Notes under the pieces: model-generated | Seen by the model: only the letters and a program-made list of their open reading frames with translations | Databases searched by the model: none | Told to the model about the DNA's origin: nothing | Translations under genes and position numbers: made by a program | Shown: in pieces, positions 1 through 13,900 of the stretch | How the letters are laid out: every line of letters begins with the position of its first letter | Position numbering within the stretch: the first letter of the stretch is position 1 | From: Trochalopteron elliotii | Lineage: Eukaryota > Chordata > Aves > Passeriformes > Leiothrichidae | Direction: 5' to 3' | Assembly: GCA_024734555.1 (NCBI GenBank) | Contig: JANPWX010019329.1 | Span: 54,362-118,361, forward strand | Length of the DNA: 64,000 nt

Positions 1-867
1 TGGGAAAAGCAGAAGGTAATAGCAACACCTGTAAAAGGGTTAAACTGCATTTGGACGGTGTTTGTTTTGTTGTTCGTATGCTTGCTTTTCCCTGGCACTA
101 GTACAGCTAGGATTGTGATCACACTGGAGTTTAAATTCATAAACGACATGAAAATTAAGGCTTTCCGAAGAACACTTCTCAAAATGGAGTGGCCCTGCTC
201 CCAATTCTCCACTCTGAGAGAAAAACAAATAACATTCGCCCATTCCCAAAACCATTCCAGTCTTATTCTGAAGCCCACAGAAAAGCAAACAAACCAACAA
301 AAATATGCACATTTCTTTTCTGTCTAGTGTACTTTGAAGTTATTTTGAGATGTATGATATATGTAATTCATAATGGATCTGGTACACAGAAATTCTTATG
401 GACAGTATTCAATAAAATGAAATATTACTCCATGGTACTGTTATGAGTAAAGCTGATGGTGCTAAAGTGGTGCTAAAACTCAGTACGTAAACCACATATT
501 GATTAGAAATATTTATTCTGACTTTGACATAAATATATATTTCCCCCATCAAGCTTCCTCTAATACTTGAATTCCGTAAACAATTCTGTCACCAAATTTT
601 ATTGTCATGAATTTTCATTAAAGGAGAGTTTTACAATAAGATATTTAATACTCTTGAAAAGTATTATAATTAGTTAGTTAAATTTTACAGTAAAAACTGA
701 TTATGGAAATCACACTTACTCTGCTCAGGAAACAGAACATCATGAGATTCTCTATGTGATCAAATGCCATTAAATAACTCATGTCAGATTTCAATGATAT
801 ATGAAACAATTTTGTAACTTTAACTTCAAATATTGTGCAAATATCTGAACATACCATTCTTCTCACC

Positions 868-896
868 AAAAAAAAAAAGAAAAAAAAAAAAAAAAA
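868..896. repeat. Poly(A) tract
   Basis: Twenty-eight A residues interrupted by one G at 879. There is no retroposed gene copy upstream that would make it a retrocopy tail. Confidence 0.9.
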
Positions 897-1522
897 GAAG
901 GAAGAAGGCAATTTAAAAAATCACTTTAGATAATATTTTCCAGTCTATGGAAGCATACACTCAAAGGTACATATACTTTTTTTTCATATGTCTTAATTCC
1001 CTTTTGTACTTAATGAACACATCTCAAGTAATGTGTTTCTCGTATGTCCAAGGCATCCCATAGATGAATGATTGATTCTACCACATTACAAAGATACAGT
1101 ATGAGAAATTTCAGAAAATCACTCAGACTGGCAAGGCTTGTCTCTTTGACCACTCCCTAAAACAGCCTGTTGTCCCTGTGCAGCAGCTTTGCTAAGAAGG
1201 TGATTCTAAATACTTTGATTCTAGAGAATCAAACCCCAACATACTTCTCTGTTTAAAACTAACATCTTCACCAGGTAATATGGACACATAATAGCAGCTT
1301 TCCCGTGTTAGCTTTGCTCCTGGCTGTCACAGTTAGGAGGAAGTTTCTGAAAACTGACAGAAATAGTTTTGCCCCTCATTCTGTTTCTGATGTAACACTT
1401 CAGCCATTAAAAAAAACCAAAAAAACCCAAAAAACAGGGGCCTTGTAATAATTCTCTGTAAAGGCAGAAAATCAGTATACTGAACACCAACTGTACTTAC
1501 AAAGGAAATGCCACTCGCAGCC

Positions 1523-1582
1523 ATCCACTTTGAAACCTGAGTACTGACTTTGAAACCTGAGCATGCACTTTAAAACCTCAAT
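1523..1582. repeat. 20-bp minisatellite, three copies
   Basis: ACTTTGAAACCTGAG occurs at 1527-1541 and 1547-1561, and a slightly changed copy lies at 1567-1581. The spacing is exactly 20 bp. Copies one and two are identical over 15 bases, so the duplication is fairly recent or conserved. Confidence 0.85.
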
Positions 1583-1841
1583 CAATTCAACATATATCTA
1601 CCTTTAAGAATATGTGAGAAGAAAAATACTTTTCAGCACCACAATTATGTTGTGCAACATCAAAATGGAATAGTCACACAGATGGGATGTGATGAGGACG
1701 AAATAAGGAAAAAATATTAATCTAATTATAATGAAAAAAATCCTACCAAATAAGCAACCTCTAAAAGTAAAATAATTTCTGAACTGAAATTCTTCCTAAT
1801 ACTCCCTGGATACCTGTTCATGGCTGGACTCATCAACATGT

Positions 1842-2632
1842 AGAATCATAGAATCAATACAATGGCTTGGTTTGAAAGGCACATTAAAGACAGCCAGGTT
1901 TTAACTCCTCTACCGTGGACAGGGATGCTTTTCACTACACCAGGGTGCTCAGAGCCCCATCCAGCTTGGTCTTGAACACTTCCAGGAATAGGACATCCAA
2001 AGCTTCCATGGACATCCTGTGCCAGTGCCTCCTGATACCTAGTGTAAACTTACTCTCATTCTGTTTAAAAATGTCCTCCCTTCTGATATCATTATCTGCC
2101 CTTGTAAAAAGTTGCTCTCCATCTTTTTTATAAGTCCTTTTTATGTACTGAAAGGCTGCAATGAAGTCTCTCTAGAGCCTTCTCTTTTCCAGGTTGACAA
2201 CCTGAGCTCTTTCACATTGTCTTCATCAGTGAGGTGCTCCAGACCTGTGATCACCTTCATGGCTCTTCTCTGGACCCACTCTAGCAGGTCTACGTCTTTC
2301 TTGTCCTGAGAACTCCAGACCTGGACACAGCACTCCAAGTGGGGCCTCCCAAGGGCAGAGTAGAGGGGGACAATCACCTTCCTTGACCTGCAGGGGTCCA
2401 ACTCTTTTCATGTGTCCCAGGATGCAGTTGGCTTTCTGGGCTGCAAGTGCACATTGACTGTTCATGTCCAAATTTTCACCCACCAGAACCTCCATGTCCT
2501 TCTCCTCAGGGGTGCTCTCACTGAGTTCTAGTCCGCTTTCATGCCTGGGATTGCCCTGACCCAGGTGCAGACCTTGCACTTGGACTTCTTGAACTACATT
2601 AGGTTCATATGGTCCCACTTCTCAAGCCCATA
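1842..2632 (-). mobile_element. CR1 LINE, 3' part, minus strand
   Basis: The left edge carries the CR1 3' tail in reverse (AGAATCATAGAATCAAT). It is followed by the reverse complement of the CR1 3' region and the C-terminal part of the ORF2 reverse transcriptase reading frame. Antisense CR1 landmarks include TTCATGGCTCTTCTCTGGAC (about 2257-2276) and the GGCTTTCTGGGCTGCAAG stretch near 2430. The copy is 5'-truncated, as most CR1s are, and broken by stops and indels, so it is inactive. Short open frames here are remnants of ORF2. Confidence 0.9.
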
Positions 2633-5600
2633 AATGGCACAATGAACAGGATCTAGACTATACTAGATATGCAAAAGATCTAATTTAAAAAGCTACAGTT
2701 GATCAGATGTCAGTCATCTTAAGAGAAACCAGTTATCATGTCCTTATCTTGTTTTATTTAAAATCTGAGTTTCCTGAGGACACAAAACTTTCATAATCCT
2801 TTTAATTCAATAGTCTCCAGTAATTTTTATCCCTTGTCCAATATCAGACAAATCTAACAGAAAGACAGTGAACTAAAACACATTATGATTCTAGAGGCCT
2901 CTTAGCAATTACTAGATGAAAAAAGGAGAAAGACCTGCTAAAAAACAATCAGAGAAAATTTTGCTTTCCTCATCAGATTTGGCAGGAGCCAAGTGGTAAA
3001 AGAGAAGGCAGATAGCCCTGGACTAGTCACCAGGTAGGACAGGACGGGTTGCAGTACATGGCAGTGGGGAGTGAGAGGGTGCCAACAGTTCATTACAGGA
3101 AATCATGACAGTCCTCATGACAGGAAATCATGAGTGCTGGGTGTACTACATGGAACTGGGGATTCAGAAAGGGCCACACTGGAGTATGAATTTCAAAAGA
3201 AAATGAGTAGAAGATACTTTTACACTTAGTTAGCGAATGAGTTATATTAACAAGGCCAGATAATGGATACCTTACTAGCATTGAAGAGGGTTAATGTCTG
3301 CTTCTGGGATGTGAGTTTACTTTTTCAGAACTAACAGGAGTATCTTCATATCCCATTCCTTTTTAAACATGGCTGTGCAGTTTTCATACAATGTCATTGT
3401 AAAAAGAGAGGCCAAACTAATTATACATATACATAATTTCACATTATGTTTACTATTGCCCTGAAACTATCAAGCCTCAAAAATCGAGCTTTAGAAAAAG
3501 TGTTTTAAGTTAGGAGTTGTATTTAAATTCTGATTTATTCTAAGGAACTGAGCTAGATGTATCAAAAACCAAAGCTACAAATCAGAGTCTAGACACAGCA
3601 ACTACATATTTCTTCTACACGCTGGCCACAATGTAATCATTAGCCCTTGATGTACAAAGAATATCAATAGAAGCCTCTGCCTAGTGTGATGGTCTTGATG
3701 CTATCAGAATCTCTTCATACTACACAAAGCAAAACACAGAGAATTTATTCATCTTAAGCAACACCAGAGAGAATTATTGAAAGAAAAGTACACAGAATAT
3801 TCTGATGTAGCTCAAGGCTGATAACAGTGCTATTAGAAGACAGAATATCTTCTATCAAATTATGAAATAAATTTATGACTATGAAATTAGGGCCCTCAGT
3901 CATCAACCACATGGATCCATCAGTGGTAAAACTAACAAGAACTGAGAGATGCAAAAATCTTCCCATGCAGAGCACTGTCTGTCAGCTTACATTAAATAGA
4001 CAGTTCATTTATTACTTGTTTCTCAGAAGAAAGGAAATTTATGATGATGAGAAAAAAGAAATCAGTATTATACAAGACACACAGGAAGTAATTGATAAGC
4101 AAAAAATATGTGAGGTTCCAGGCTATTCTTCTGCTGAATTCACAACCCCTTTCCTACTTTTGAGATGTACTACTGTTTTGCAATCAAAATTTTTCAGCTA
4201 TGTTTCCTATACCAGAAATTAGACTGATAAAATTATGCAGTTCCATTTCATATTATTCCTCCTAGATTTTTTTATATTTTGGAAAACTGTCGCTCTTTTG
4301 TTAGGACTTCTTTTGAAAGAAAGTCAGCTCTATTTAGAACAAATACAGAGAAAAACACAATAAACCCTTTCAAGCAGATATATTTACAACCATTATTTCT
4401 AAGTTTTAAGTAGAGGTTTAAAGTGTTTATTTAAGGGGAAAAATCCTGCATATCTTCCTGCACTTCGTATGTCTAATGAACACTGATCTACAAAAGCCAG
4501 AAAGGTACTATCTTTTAAATATATTCAACAAAATATAATTTTAAATAAAACAAATAATAACAGCATCAATCAGATGTACTCCCCAGCATGTTCTCAAGTA
4601 AGGTACTCATACAGTTAGAATCAGATTCAAAACTCACAAGTATGGTAACGGAGAAAAAGAAACTAACCAAAAGAAAGTCTGTGGTTTAGCTGAGGCTCAG
4701 CCTGTCCCAAGGGTTATAGACTCGATATAGGCAGTTTTGGTTAGCACTTCCCTTGAATTCAATTCTGAATGTGACAAGCCCCAGTAAGTCTCATTTAGCA
4801 TTCCGTCTAATAAGGAAATTGAAGAGAAATTTGACTGAAAATCATGGCAGACAAAGGAAACAGAGGAAAAATGAACAAAAGTTATTTCTTTTAGTGTAAG
4901 ACTTGTGTATATAGTTCTCATGATGGTAAAACAATCTTTTTTAGACCAACTGTATTTTCATTCTATATTACTAACATGTAGGTCTTGCTCTTTTGCAAGG
5001 GGTTTAAAATATAGTCCTTGAAAAGGAGTAAAGAAATAATATCACTCAACTGTGTATAGGAATCTTCTGTAAGGAAAGAAAGCAAATGTTTGTATTCCAG
5101 AAGACTTGTTCTAAGAATAACATTTCATGTTAAAAAGAATAAACATTAAAATACAATTTTATTTTGCCTTAATAATTTTTCATTAAATGTGAAATGTTTT
5201 GTCATTTTCAATGATATTAGAATCCCTTAAAATGTATAAATTATAACACAAACATTTTATATTTCTTTGATTTCTGAAAAAATATGAACACAGATAAATG
5301 CATATGCCAATGTACATTTCTGCCTGCCAATCAGTTTGCTATCTAAACCCTTCCATTCAAAATAAAAGAGGCCAGTTCTTGAAATCTGATAGGTAGGGAT
5401 CCACTCCTGCATCCATTGAATTTGCAGGAAACTTAGGACATTCTTTCTTTTTAATTTAGCTCTTATTCAGAGATAAGCCTTACCTTTTGCCTTTCCAATA
5501 TTTATGAAGTATTAAATAGAATGATGGATGCAATGAAAAATTTGTGGAACATAAACCCAAAAATGTTTAATTAAGGGTGTGTTTCAAAAGCTTTATGTTT

Positions 5601-6661
5601 TCAAGTCTTTGTGAGGCACAGAGAAGATACTCATTTCTACAACACTCTTAATAAGCCTGTTTACTGTTTGGCTAGATTTTATATAATGTGTATTGCCGGG
5701 GAGCTTTGTTTTTCCTTGGAGCCTTGTGATCTCTACTATTGTTTATAAATCTTTTAATCCAAACAGCTTAATGTATTTCCTGGTGGATGTACCTATAGGT
5801 ACCAGCCCATTATGTTCTACAACAGCTCACACAATATTTGAGACCAGACTACAATATTCTTGTTGGCCTTGAGCCAATATGCAGAGAAAATGCATTCGTG
5901 TTCCATAAGATTTTTAAATAAATTGTTGACTGAATTCAGAATTCCTGCAAGATCCCAGCTACTTTTTCAGATCAATGTGTACCCAGTGACCTGGATAGAA
6001 ATTAACTTCACATTAGTGGTCACATTAAGATATTCTCTTCTGTTATTTACTTTTGATATACTCATGTGATAATATTGTTTGAAATCAACACCAACAATTT
6101 ATTTAACTATGATAGAGTCAGACTCCACCATTGTTCAATAATAGGGAGAAATATCCTAGATTCTGACCATCTGAAATTTAATAATTTATTTTAAAAGTTT
6201 AGTTGGTATAGAGAAAGCAGAAGAAAAAAAAAATTATGGATGCATATGGAAGAAGCCAAAGGCATGTTGGATTAAATATTTTAACAAATAGCCTTTTGTT
6301 TTTATCTACCATAGGAACATCATAATTCCCTTGTGGGATCAAAATCACACAGTTATTGAAATATTGAAATTTAAGAAGGACTGGAGAATAACCTACATAT
6401 GAGAACAGTGTACTTTTGTAGCCCATCTCAATATTATTCAACGGTTAGACTGAAAGAAATTTTTACTGGTTTCAGTATTTTACTTACGCCATCTCTGTGC
6501 TTTATCTGGAAACAATGGAAAATTAAAAAATAGTGGTGAATCCAAATGCTTTCCAAGCTGCCTTTCCCCCATGAATCTGACTACTAAATGGATTTCACTA
6601 ATGGCTTCTTACTTCACTGAAAATCAACGTGATTTTCAAATCAGTTATATGTTGAAATTGT
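2633..6661 (-). other. Intron downstream of the cadherin exon, AT-rich
   Basis: No exon, RNA gene or clear transposon is seen. A 25-bp direct duplication lies at 3095-3144: the 14-mer ACAGGAAATCATGA occurs at 3095 and again at 3120. An open frame of 115 codons at 3875-4222 has no recognisable domain and is no longer than chance allows in sequence of this composition. Confidence 0.6.
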
Positions 6662-6667
6662 ACATAC
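6662..6667 (-). other. Splice donor of the cadherin exon
   Basis: On the minus strand the exon ends in CCTCAGA and the intron begins GTATGT, a good donor. The cut leaves one base of a codon (phase 1), which matches the phase expected before the Lys or Ser codon that opens EC3 in type II cadherins. Confidence 0.85.
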
Positions 6668-6835
6668 TCTGAGGAAACCTGGGTGGATTGTCGTTGACAT
6701 CTGTGAGTGTGATATTTACAGTTGTTGACCCTGACAGCCCTCCGACCTGCCCAGCCATATCTTTGGCTTGAATGACAACGGAATAATGCTCTCTGGCTTC
6801 CCTGTCCATGTTGTGCAAGGCAGTCCTGATGACTC
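6668..6835 (-). CDS. CDH18: Cadherin-18 exon: second half of EC2 and EC2-EC3 linker
   Basis: This 168-nt internal exon encodes 56 residues of a calcium-dependent cell adhesion protein of the plasma membrane. The frame has no stops. Residues 1-10 read [10 protein letters not shown], followed by the calcium-binding DRE at 11-13. The strand [17 protein letters not shown] spans 20-36, and the linker DVNDNPPRF spans 46-54. LDRE- and DxNDNxP-type motifs bind calcium between adjacent EC domains. NIT at 41-43 is an N-glycosylation sequon, and the surrounding Thr-rich G strand resembles sites that are O-mannosylated in cadherins. The length equals the usual exon at this place in type II cadherins. It starts with two bases of a Gly codon and ends with one base of the next codon (phase 1 at both ends). 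[16 protein letters not shown] and GSTTVNIT favour CDH18 over CDH6, 9, 10, 12 and 20 from memory of the family. The cadherin call is near certain; the paralogue is likely. Confidence 0.9.
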
Positions 6836-6877
6836 CTGTGAGGGAAAGAAAACAAACAAACAGAAGATCAGGATTAG
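6836..6877 (-). other. Splice acceptor, polypyrimidine tract and branch point of the cadherin exon
   Basis: Read on the minus strand, the intron ends in a pyrimidine-rich run of T, G and C (about 6838-6866) followed by CACAG directly before the exon. A CTAAT at 6873-6877 matches the branch-point consensus yUnAy. Its branch adenosine would be at 6874, 39 nt from the exon, which is a normal distance. The acceptor dinucleotide is the complement of 6836-6837. Nothing looks degraded, so the exon is probably functional. Confidence 0.8.
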
Positions 6878-7684
6878 CTTGTTCAAGCAAGAGCAAAGAC
6901 TGGGAAGAACTTTTCTTTAAAGGAAAGGTGGAGCTAAGTTGTTTTCAGTGGTTTCTGTCATATATATACATATATAAAATACAATTCCAGATGCCGCTAG
7001 ACAATAAACCTGCTGGATAATACGAATGAATTAAAACAATATTCATTAAATCAATTATTATATTTTTAAATAATTAATCAAACTTATAATATTCCTGACC
7101 CAAAGCTGCATTGCCAAAATAACAGTGTTTTCTCATGTAACTCTTTAAATCGCTACTTAATAGAAAAACTAATTAATTGGAACTCTTATCCCAAGGAATA
7201 AGACACAAGGTGTTTTCTAATATTAGTTTCTTAATTAATATATCACGTATCTCTCAAAACGACCCAAAAGTCAGATTTTCCTATTTGAAAAATCTCAAAA
7301 AAAAGTATTTTTGGTTTTGATACATGTCGATCATATAGATTTTTTGTTTATGTTTGACTTAATTAATAATTGTAAAGTAAAAGATAAGATTTTTACTGTT
7401 ATTACTGTTCTAGAGAGAGAAGACAAAACTTGAATGATCCTAAAGTTCTATTATTTTTTATCTATCATCATCAGAATTTTTTTCACATTTAGTTACCTAT
7501 ACATGTAGAAGCAAAGATTAAAATAAAAGTAAGGACAGCCAACTCCGTGGGCACAACTTCAATTAGGAGACATTTTTCACCTATGATGATACCCATAAAT
7601 TAAATCCTGCTAATTTCTTTGATCACAGAGTGATAGAAAAATCATTAAATTCAGTAAAGAGAAATGTCAAGCGCAGTGGTAGGG

Positions 7685-7965
7685 AACAAGTACATGCTGT
7701 GGACCAACTAGCTGGGAAGGAGCTTTTCAGACAAGAATCTGGTGTGGTCCTCAAGTTGAACATGAGCTAGCAATGTGTCCTTGCAGCAAACAAGACCAAC
7801 ATCATCCCAAGCTGCATCATGAAATGCATTGCCAGAAGGTTGAGGGAGGGGATCCTTCCCCTCTCTTCATCTGATGAGGACTGTTGGGTTCAGTTCTGAG
7901 CACATCAGTACATAAAAGACATTAATAGACTGGAGTGAGTGTCAACGAAATAAATAAAGATATAT
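7685..7965 (+). mobile_element. CR1 LINE fragment, plus strand
   Basis: The sequence matches the CR1 ORF2 C-terminal region: the GTTGAACATGAGC stretch near 7756, AGCAATGTGTCCTTGCAGC, then the equivalent of 'CATTGCCAGAAGGTTGAGGGAG'. Both ends are ragged and no 3' tail is present. It is an old, inactive fragment. Confidence 0.75.
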
Positions 7966-10900
7966 GTAAAATGCCCAATTTATTAACATTACATTTTTAA
8001 AGAACTAAAATTTTAGCTTAACTTCTGCTGGACTCTGAAAGCGAGCTCTTGCTATAACCAGTAAGTAAATATACCATAGCATCAGCAGATGTTGCTTCTG
8101 GGTAAATTTTAATCATATAATAATTACTAAAGCAAAGATCTTAAGAAGTAGAGCCTTACTCTTCAGGAGAATTTTATGTAAGGCACAATTCTCAGGCTAT
8201 TTTGATTCCCACAGTTTCAGATGATGTAAAAAGTATCTTCCAGAGCATTATTTTTCTTGTATTTTAAAATTAGTTTCTTTGCATTTCTTCAATAAAATCA
8301 TTTAGCCATTACTACATATGAAATGGAATATGAAGCTTACACCATTGTTTCCATTTTGTTCAAACAAAAATAAGGAGATCTATGCACAAGGAATATTTTT
8401 TTTAAAGTATACATGAAATTTTAGAATTATTTTAACACAGTTTTGCACTGTAAGTTACTTTCCATCAGAAGTGTAGATTTGGACAAACTGGCTAAAAATA
8501 GTGTACCAGTCTGGTTTAGTCTATCAGGTTTTTTTCCTTAAAATGGTATTGTTTGAAACAGATCTTTTTTTCAGAAATTTAAACATGATATTTTGAAGAT
8601 AACCACAACTTGTACACACTATAAACTTAGAAAAGAAAATTTACAGAATGATTTAGATAAAAGGAACTCCTATAATTTAAATACGCATTTTCGTCAAAAT
8701 AAATATGGGTCACAAAATCTGGTACTACTGTTCTGCAAATTCATTTTACTGTGAAATAGGAATATGGGAATGTATTAGAACTGAGAATGTCCTGCTTTAC
8801 TTTACAAATGAACTGTTTTAGTTGTTTAACATTGAAACCAAATGTATCATGCTTATATATACGCACGTAAGAAGTATGGGGTATTTTAAAAGAACCTTCC
8901 ATTTCTACTTGTACCAGACCAAATGTAACACAGAACATGTCTTCTACACTATCCTCCCTAGTATTAGCCACTTACATTTTTAAATTAATTTAAACAAACA
9001 GAAATTCCCCTGATTTATGCTTACTTTCCTCTTTTTTTGCTTCAAGAGGTATGATACTGAATCAAGGCTTGTAGATAATAAGGATTTGCGAATAAATAAT
9101 CATGACTAATCATTTCATCTCTCTCACTTGCAGCAGATTCCTCTTCTCAGAAAACTGAGACAATGAAATTGGGCAGGTTCTTAGTTTCAAAACCTTGTAG
9201 GCCAAGTTTAGAATAAGAAAACTAGTTTTAAAGTTTTAATGGGCTAAAGGCAAAAGGTGAGAGAAGATTTAGTTCCCTCGTTTTCCTGGGTTTCATATAC
9301 ATTTATACATCCAGAAATCATATCATCAGAGGTATGCAATTACTGTGAGGACTCTAATGCTCTTTGTCACCAGCAGCTCCATCAACTGTCCTGGCAGTGA
9401 AACACGAAAATAATGCATAATCTCAAGCTTCACTATTGATCCGAAATGTGTAAGGAGAGCTTAGTTGCCTTTTTCACTAAGATAATATTAAATGCTCCAG
9501 CAGTTTCTTTTGAAGAAGGAATTGCCCCCTTCTGTATGCTTGGCAGGGGTTCCTATACATCCCACAAGAAGACAGGAAGTTAATCTTAAGAAAGATATTT
9601 CCCTGACTAAAACAGTTACCAAAAAAACCTGGAAAAGAAAGCTGTCACAGGTTTTTTAAATTTAAATACAGCCCTAATTTTGTCTTATGTTTTTTAGGCA
9701 GCACTGTGACCCTGTTAACCAAGTATTTTCAGCTATGCCTCCAGTATTTATCCATCTTTAGTAGGAAAGGAAAAGAAAAAAATTGAAAACTCTAGATGTG
9801 GATGTCCTTACAGGTACACCCCATACTGCTTCTTATATTAAGTAAAGAATTTTTGCAGAAGTTTGACTGCTATGTCAAAAATAAAATGCAACATATGGAA
9901 GGGTAAATCTATTGGAATGGAGCTGAGAAGAACACACAGCTTTGGACCTCTGCCCTCACAAATAGTCATACCTATTTCCATCTTGAAATTATGAGAGGTG
10001 TTTTTTTCCCACATGGAAGGCTTTCTCAAAACACACATTTTCTTCTTACTTCTTTTCTAAGCTAATTCACCTCTAAAGCACACCAGGTTTGCTAGGGTTT
10101 TTAAATTTTAATATTTTTTTTGTGTATGTGTGGCAATTTTGACAAATTTGAAAAGTACATTTTCCAATTTGAATTTCTATTTCTTGACCATGTATGATGG
10201 GAAACCTACTTACCTTATAATTAAGATTTTAATACCACCCTTTTAATTTCAACATTTTTGGTTTTTTATATGGAATACATGACATTGATGATTGGTCTTT
10301 AGTTGACAAATAAACCCATTGCATTTTTCTCCTGTGATGTTTCCAAATTAATGAGACAAAAATTACTGTAGAACCTTAGAATCTCTTAATAGGACCAACA
10401 AGGATCAAGTCCTACCCCCTGCTATCCACAGGACTAACAAAAACTAAACAATATGTCTTAGAAGTAATTTTACTATATAATGCTATTAATTTGATTATGT
10501 TTTTCTTGCTTTTGGCCATAACCACATAAGCTTCTTTCTGTGTACTGACAGTTCTTCATAACCTTTTGCAATTAAGAAATTTCTTCATGATGGTCCTGCA
10601 TTTATCTTCAAAGTATCAGTTAAAACTGAGAAAAAAGAACACTCACATGAAAGATTGATATAACTAATATAATGGATAACTCCTTTTCTTTCGTTTTCCC
10701 CAACACCTCTGGATTTAAGAAAGCCCTGAAAATAACTTTACTTTTGGCTAGTTTTACTTCCCTCTCAGGTTCTCTGAATTCATTCCTGTTACCGAATTGC
10801 ATTCAATACCTTTTTTTAAACCAAATTTTCTTAAAGATGCTTCTATGCTCTGCAGCATCTGACAATGTGTTATGTTGTCTTTTTTAGCATTCTGTGAAGA

Positions 10901-13900
10901 ACCATTTAACTTACATAAAAGTTACAATAGAAGGATCTACTGTAACTGAGACTGTAAAAATCAAGACTTTTTAGTTCAAGCGCAGACATATAATAAGAAA
11001 ATATCTGCCACAGCCAGGTGCATAGCTATGCATTTACTGAAGTATTTTACTATGTACTCACCTATTAGTCTGGCAGACTTGAAAGAATTTATCTTATTAC
11101 TTACACAAAATAAGAACTCATTTAGATTCAGAAACTACTGCAGAATGTTAGTCATCTTTATTTTACAGCCTACTCCTGAATGATGTCTGAATTCCCCTGG
11201 ATAAAAAGGCTCTGTTTTAATATTTTGAGCTCAGGGGTTTTCTATCTAGTGGGGAAAAGAAAAAGAACACAACTCCACTTTAATGGCAAACTATTTTGTC
11301 ATGGGGAAGTAAGTATTTTTTTTGATTGGAAAATTTCCATTTGGTTGTTGGAACATGAACCTGGTCACTAGAAATTTAATGAAGGGTCAGTAGGTCACAT
11401 TTGATCCCCCATATGCTAGTTTCTTATATATCTGTCTTGCCATGATCATAGACAATTACGATTCAAATGTAATTTTAATATCTATTTAATAGCTAACTAA
11501 ATATGGGAGTTTACAATTTACTGAGGAATTTAAAGTGTTGCAGATGGTAATTTCATTAATATTATTCTTTCTTTTGGAATAAAAACACTATTTTTATCAG
11601 TCCTTTTTCTAGGGTATGAATTAAGCCTATTTTATTGTAACTTAATATTCTGAACATATTGTATATATTAAAACACATTTCAAATTCTAATATTATTATA
11701 CCTTGAAAGAGAAACACATTTTTTCCATTTTAAGACAGATACTGAAAAAGTCAGCAAATACTTGGTTTTTCCATGAAATTTCAAAATAAAGAAAAATAAA
11801 ATTTAGAACTCTCAAGAGATGTTGACTTGAATTTGTGATTGAGTTCAATATATAACCATAAACAGAAATCTGCAATATAAAGCTTATGGTCTTACTCCAC
11901 ATTCTGAATTCTTGTATAACAAACATGGTTTTTAATCTAGCCTTTTGACTCATATGCGCTTTATATAACTGACACTTTGTCCCTTTACAGGGACATACCT
12001 ACACACTTCAGGGATGAAAGTCATAGCCCTATAGAAATGACAATTAGTGGTCAATTTTCTTCTCTGGTCATAACTATAGTACTGAAAGACAGTATATTCG
12101 CCCTTAAAAAAAAACAGCATTGAAACAGAATACATGAATTCAACATTTAAGGACAACTGCTAAAAAATAAAAAGTACTGAAAAAAAGGAATATTTTAAAA
12201 GGCAAATAGTAAACATTTTAAAGAAATAAGCTAGAATAGCATTCATTTGGTATTAAAGTAAGAGGTGGATTGACCAGACTGATTGTACTTCAATGAATAC
12301 CCCCAGGAGAAAAAAATCTTTTTAAAAAAACTATTAGTAAAAATAGCCTTTTCTAAAATCTTTATAAGTAGCAGACAGAAATTACAAAATAAAAAAAAAG
12401 GCAATTTTGCTGATGTCTCCTAAATTAGGGAATCGGAAGAAATTTTCACTAACTGAGTGGAAAATACACCAATTTATGTGGCAATTCCATGCATAACAAA
12501 TATAATCACAGCACCTCCCAGTTTTCATAATGGGACAATGAAATTAATTTAATTAAACATTTGCTGCCATGACTCCTCCAGAAAGAAGACAATAAACTCT
12601 AATGTGCAATATGCAAGTGCTGCAATCAAAGGGATATCTATTATAGAAGCAGTCATTCAAAAATTTTGCCAATGGTTGTCATTTGTTTATTTTTAATCCA
12701 CAAAGAAAGAAGTTGAATAGAACTGGTTTTACACTGATACCTGTAGAGCCCTGGAGGAATCTCTTCCTTTCATGACAATTCTGCCTTGATGATAACTTTT
12801 TTCCTACTTCCTAGGTACCCAGTTCATAGCCATTTAATATGTGCTTTGTTGCTGCTACTAATTCCTATTTATTTAACTAGAATTGCATGTGCCATGGCAA
12901 TTATCTTTTTCAATATAACCTGCCATTTCATAAAACAAAGAAATCAGGTTTGTTTAGCATGGCCTGTTTTCCAGAAAAACACACGGAAAGGCATTATTAC
13001 TATTCCTATTTCTTAATTGGCTAAATTCTTTCTAGCTTCTCCATTTTTCACGTTTTACTCTTTGTCTAAATTTGCCTGCCTAATATTGCAAATAGTTTTT
13101 GCTCGGCCTTTCTGAAAACTGGCACACATTTAAATGCTGCAAACTTGCTTATCTATTTTACTCAGGGAGAATCTACTACCCTTTCTAGATTCAGGACTGG
13201 ACAACAATTACAGTCCCCCTACTAATCTAATTCTATTCCTGAAAGAGTTGAAAATTCAGGGTTAAGAAAAGTGGAAATTCTGCCTTTTTATTTTCATGTG
13301 CAGATTCTGAAGACTTCAAAAAAGCATTAATTCCTCAGAAACTATTTATCAATATGTTAAGTCCTGAAAATGTGCAAGTAGTTTCTTTTGAAGTACAAAT
13401 TGCACGTAAGTTCCTATGATTTTTCAGACATTAAATATAGTTAAGCATTCTTTCAAGCAAATCTCCTACCTGAGTGGTTTTGACCTCATCTAAAATTGTT
13501 TTTCTATTTTTGAACACACATTTTTTCCACACAAAATTGTTGGAGACGTGGTATAAAGAAGTAGAAGAAAGCCTTAAAGACAGACTTAGAATGAAAACAT
13601 TCCTGTGTCTTGGCAACCTGCCACTATATAATAATTTTCTTCATAATTGTGCATGATTAAATAATTCAATTTTGATAGAAGGTATCTTGGCATTTTTGCA
13701 CATACTTATGAGTTCTTTGGAAATGGAACCTGAATTATGGACATTTCTATAGTTCTGAAGAAACATTTGGGTAGGAGCCAGAAGGATCCTCCACTTTGAC
13801 CAATATAGCGCTAAAAACTATGATGTGTTCCTGTTAATGTAGTAGGCATGTGTCTCAGATAAAGCCCGCAGAAGTATGATGCTACTGCTCTGTTGAAAAT

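Larger units (their letters stand above)
1..1841 (-). other. Intron, AT-rich, no gene
   Basis: No exon or recognisable transposon is seen here. It holds an interrupted A tract (868-896) and a three-copy 20-bp repeat (1523-1582). Short open frames near 58-446 overlap on both strands and have no domain-like content. Confidence 0.6.

Noticed and set aside
868..896. Poly(A) tail of a processed retrocopy
   Set aside because: No gene-like sequence or target duplication on the upstream side; probably a simple homopolymer.
2141..2618. Open frames of 86 and 130 codons on the minus strand
   Set aside because: They are broken remnants of CR1 ORF2 in two frames, not a host gene.
3875..4222. 115-codon plus-strand open frame
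   Set aside because: No domain, no codon pattern and no promoter or splice context; within chance expectation.
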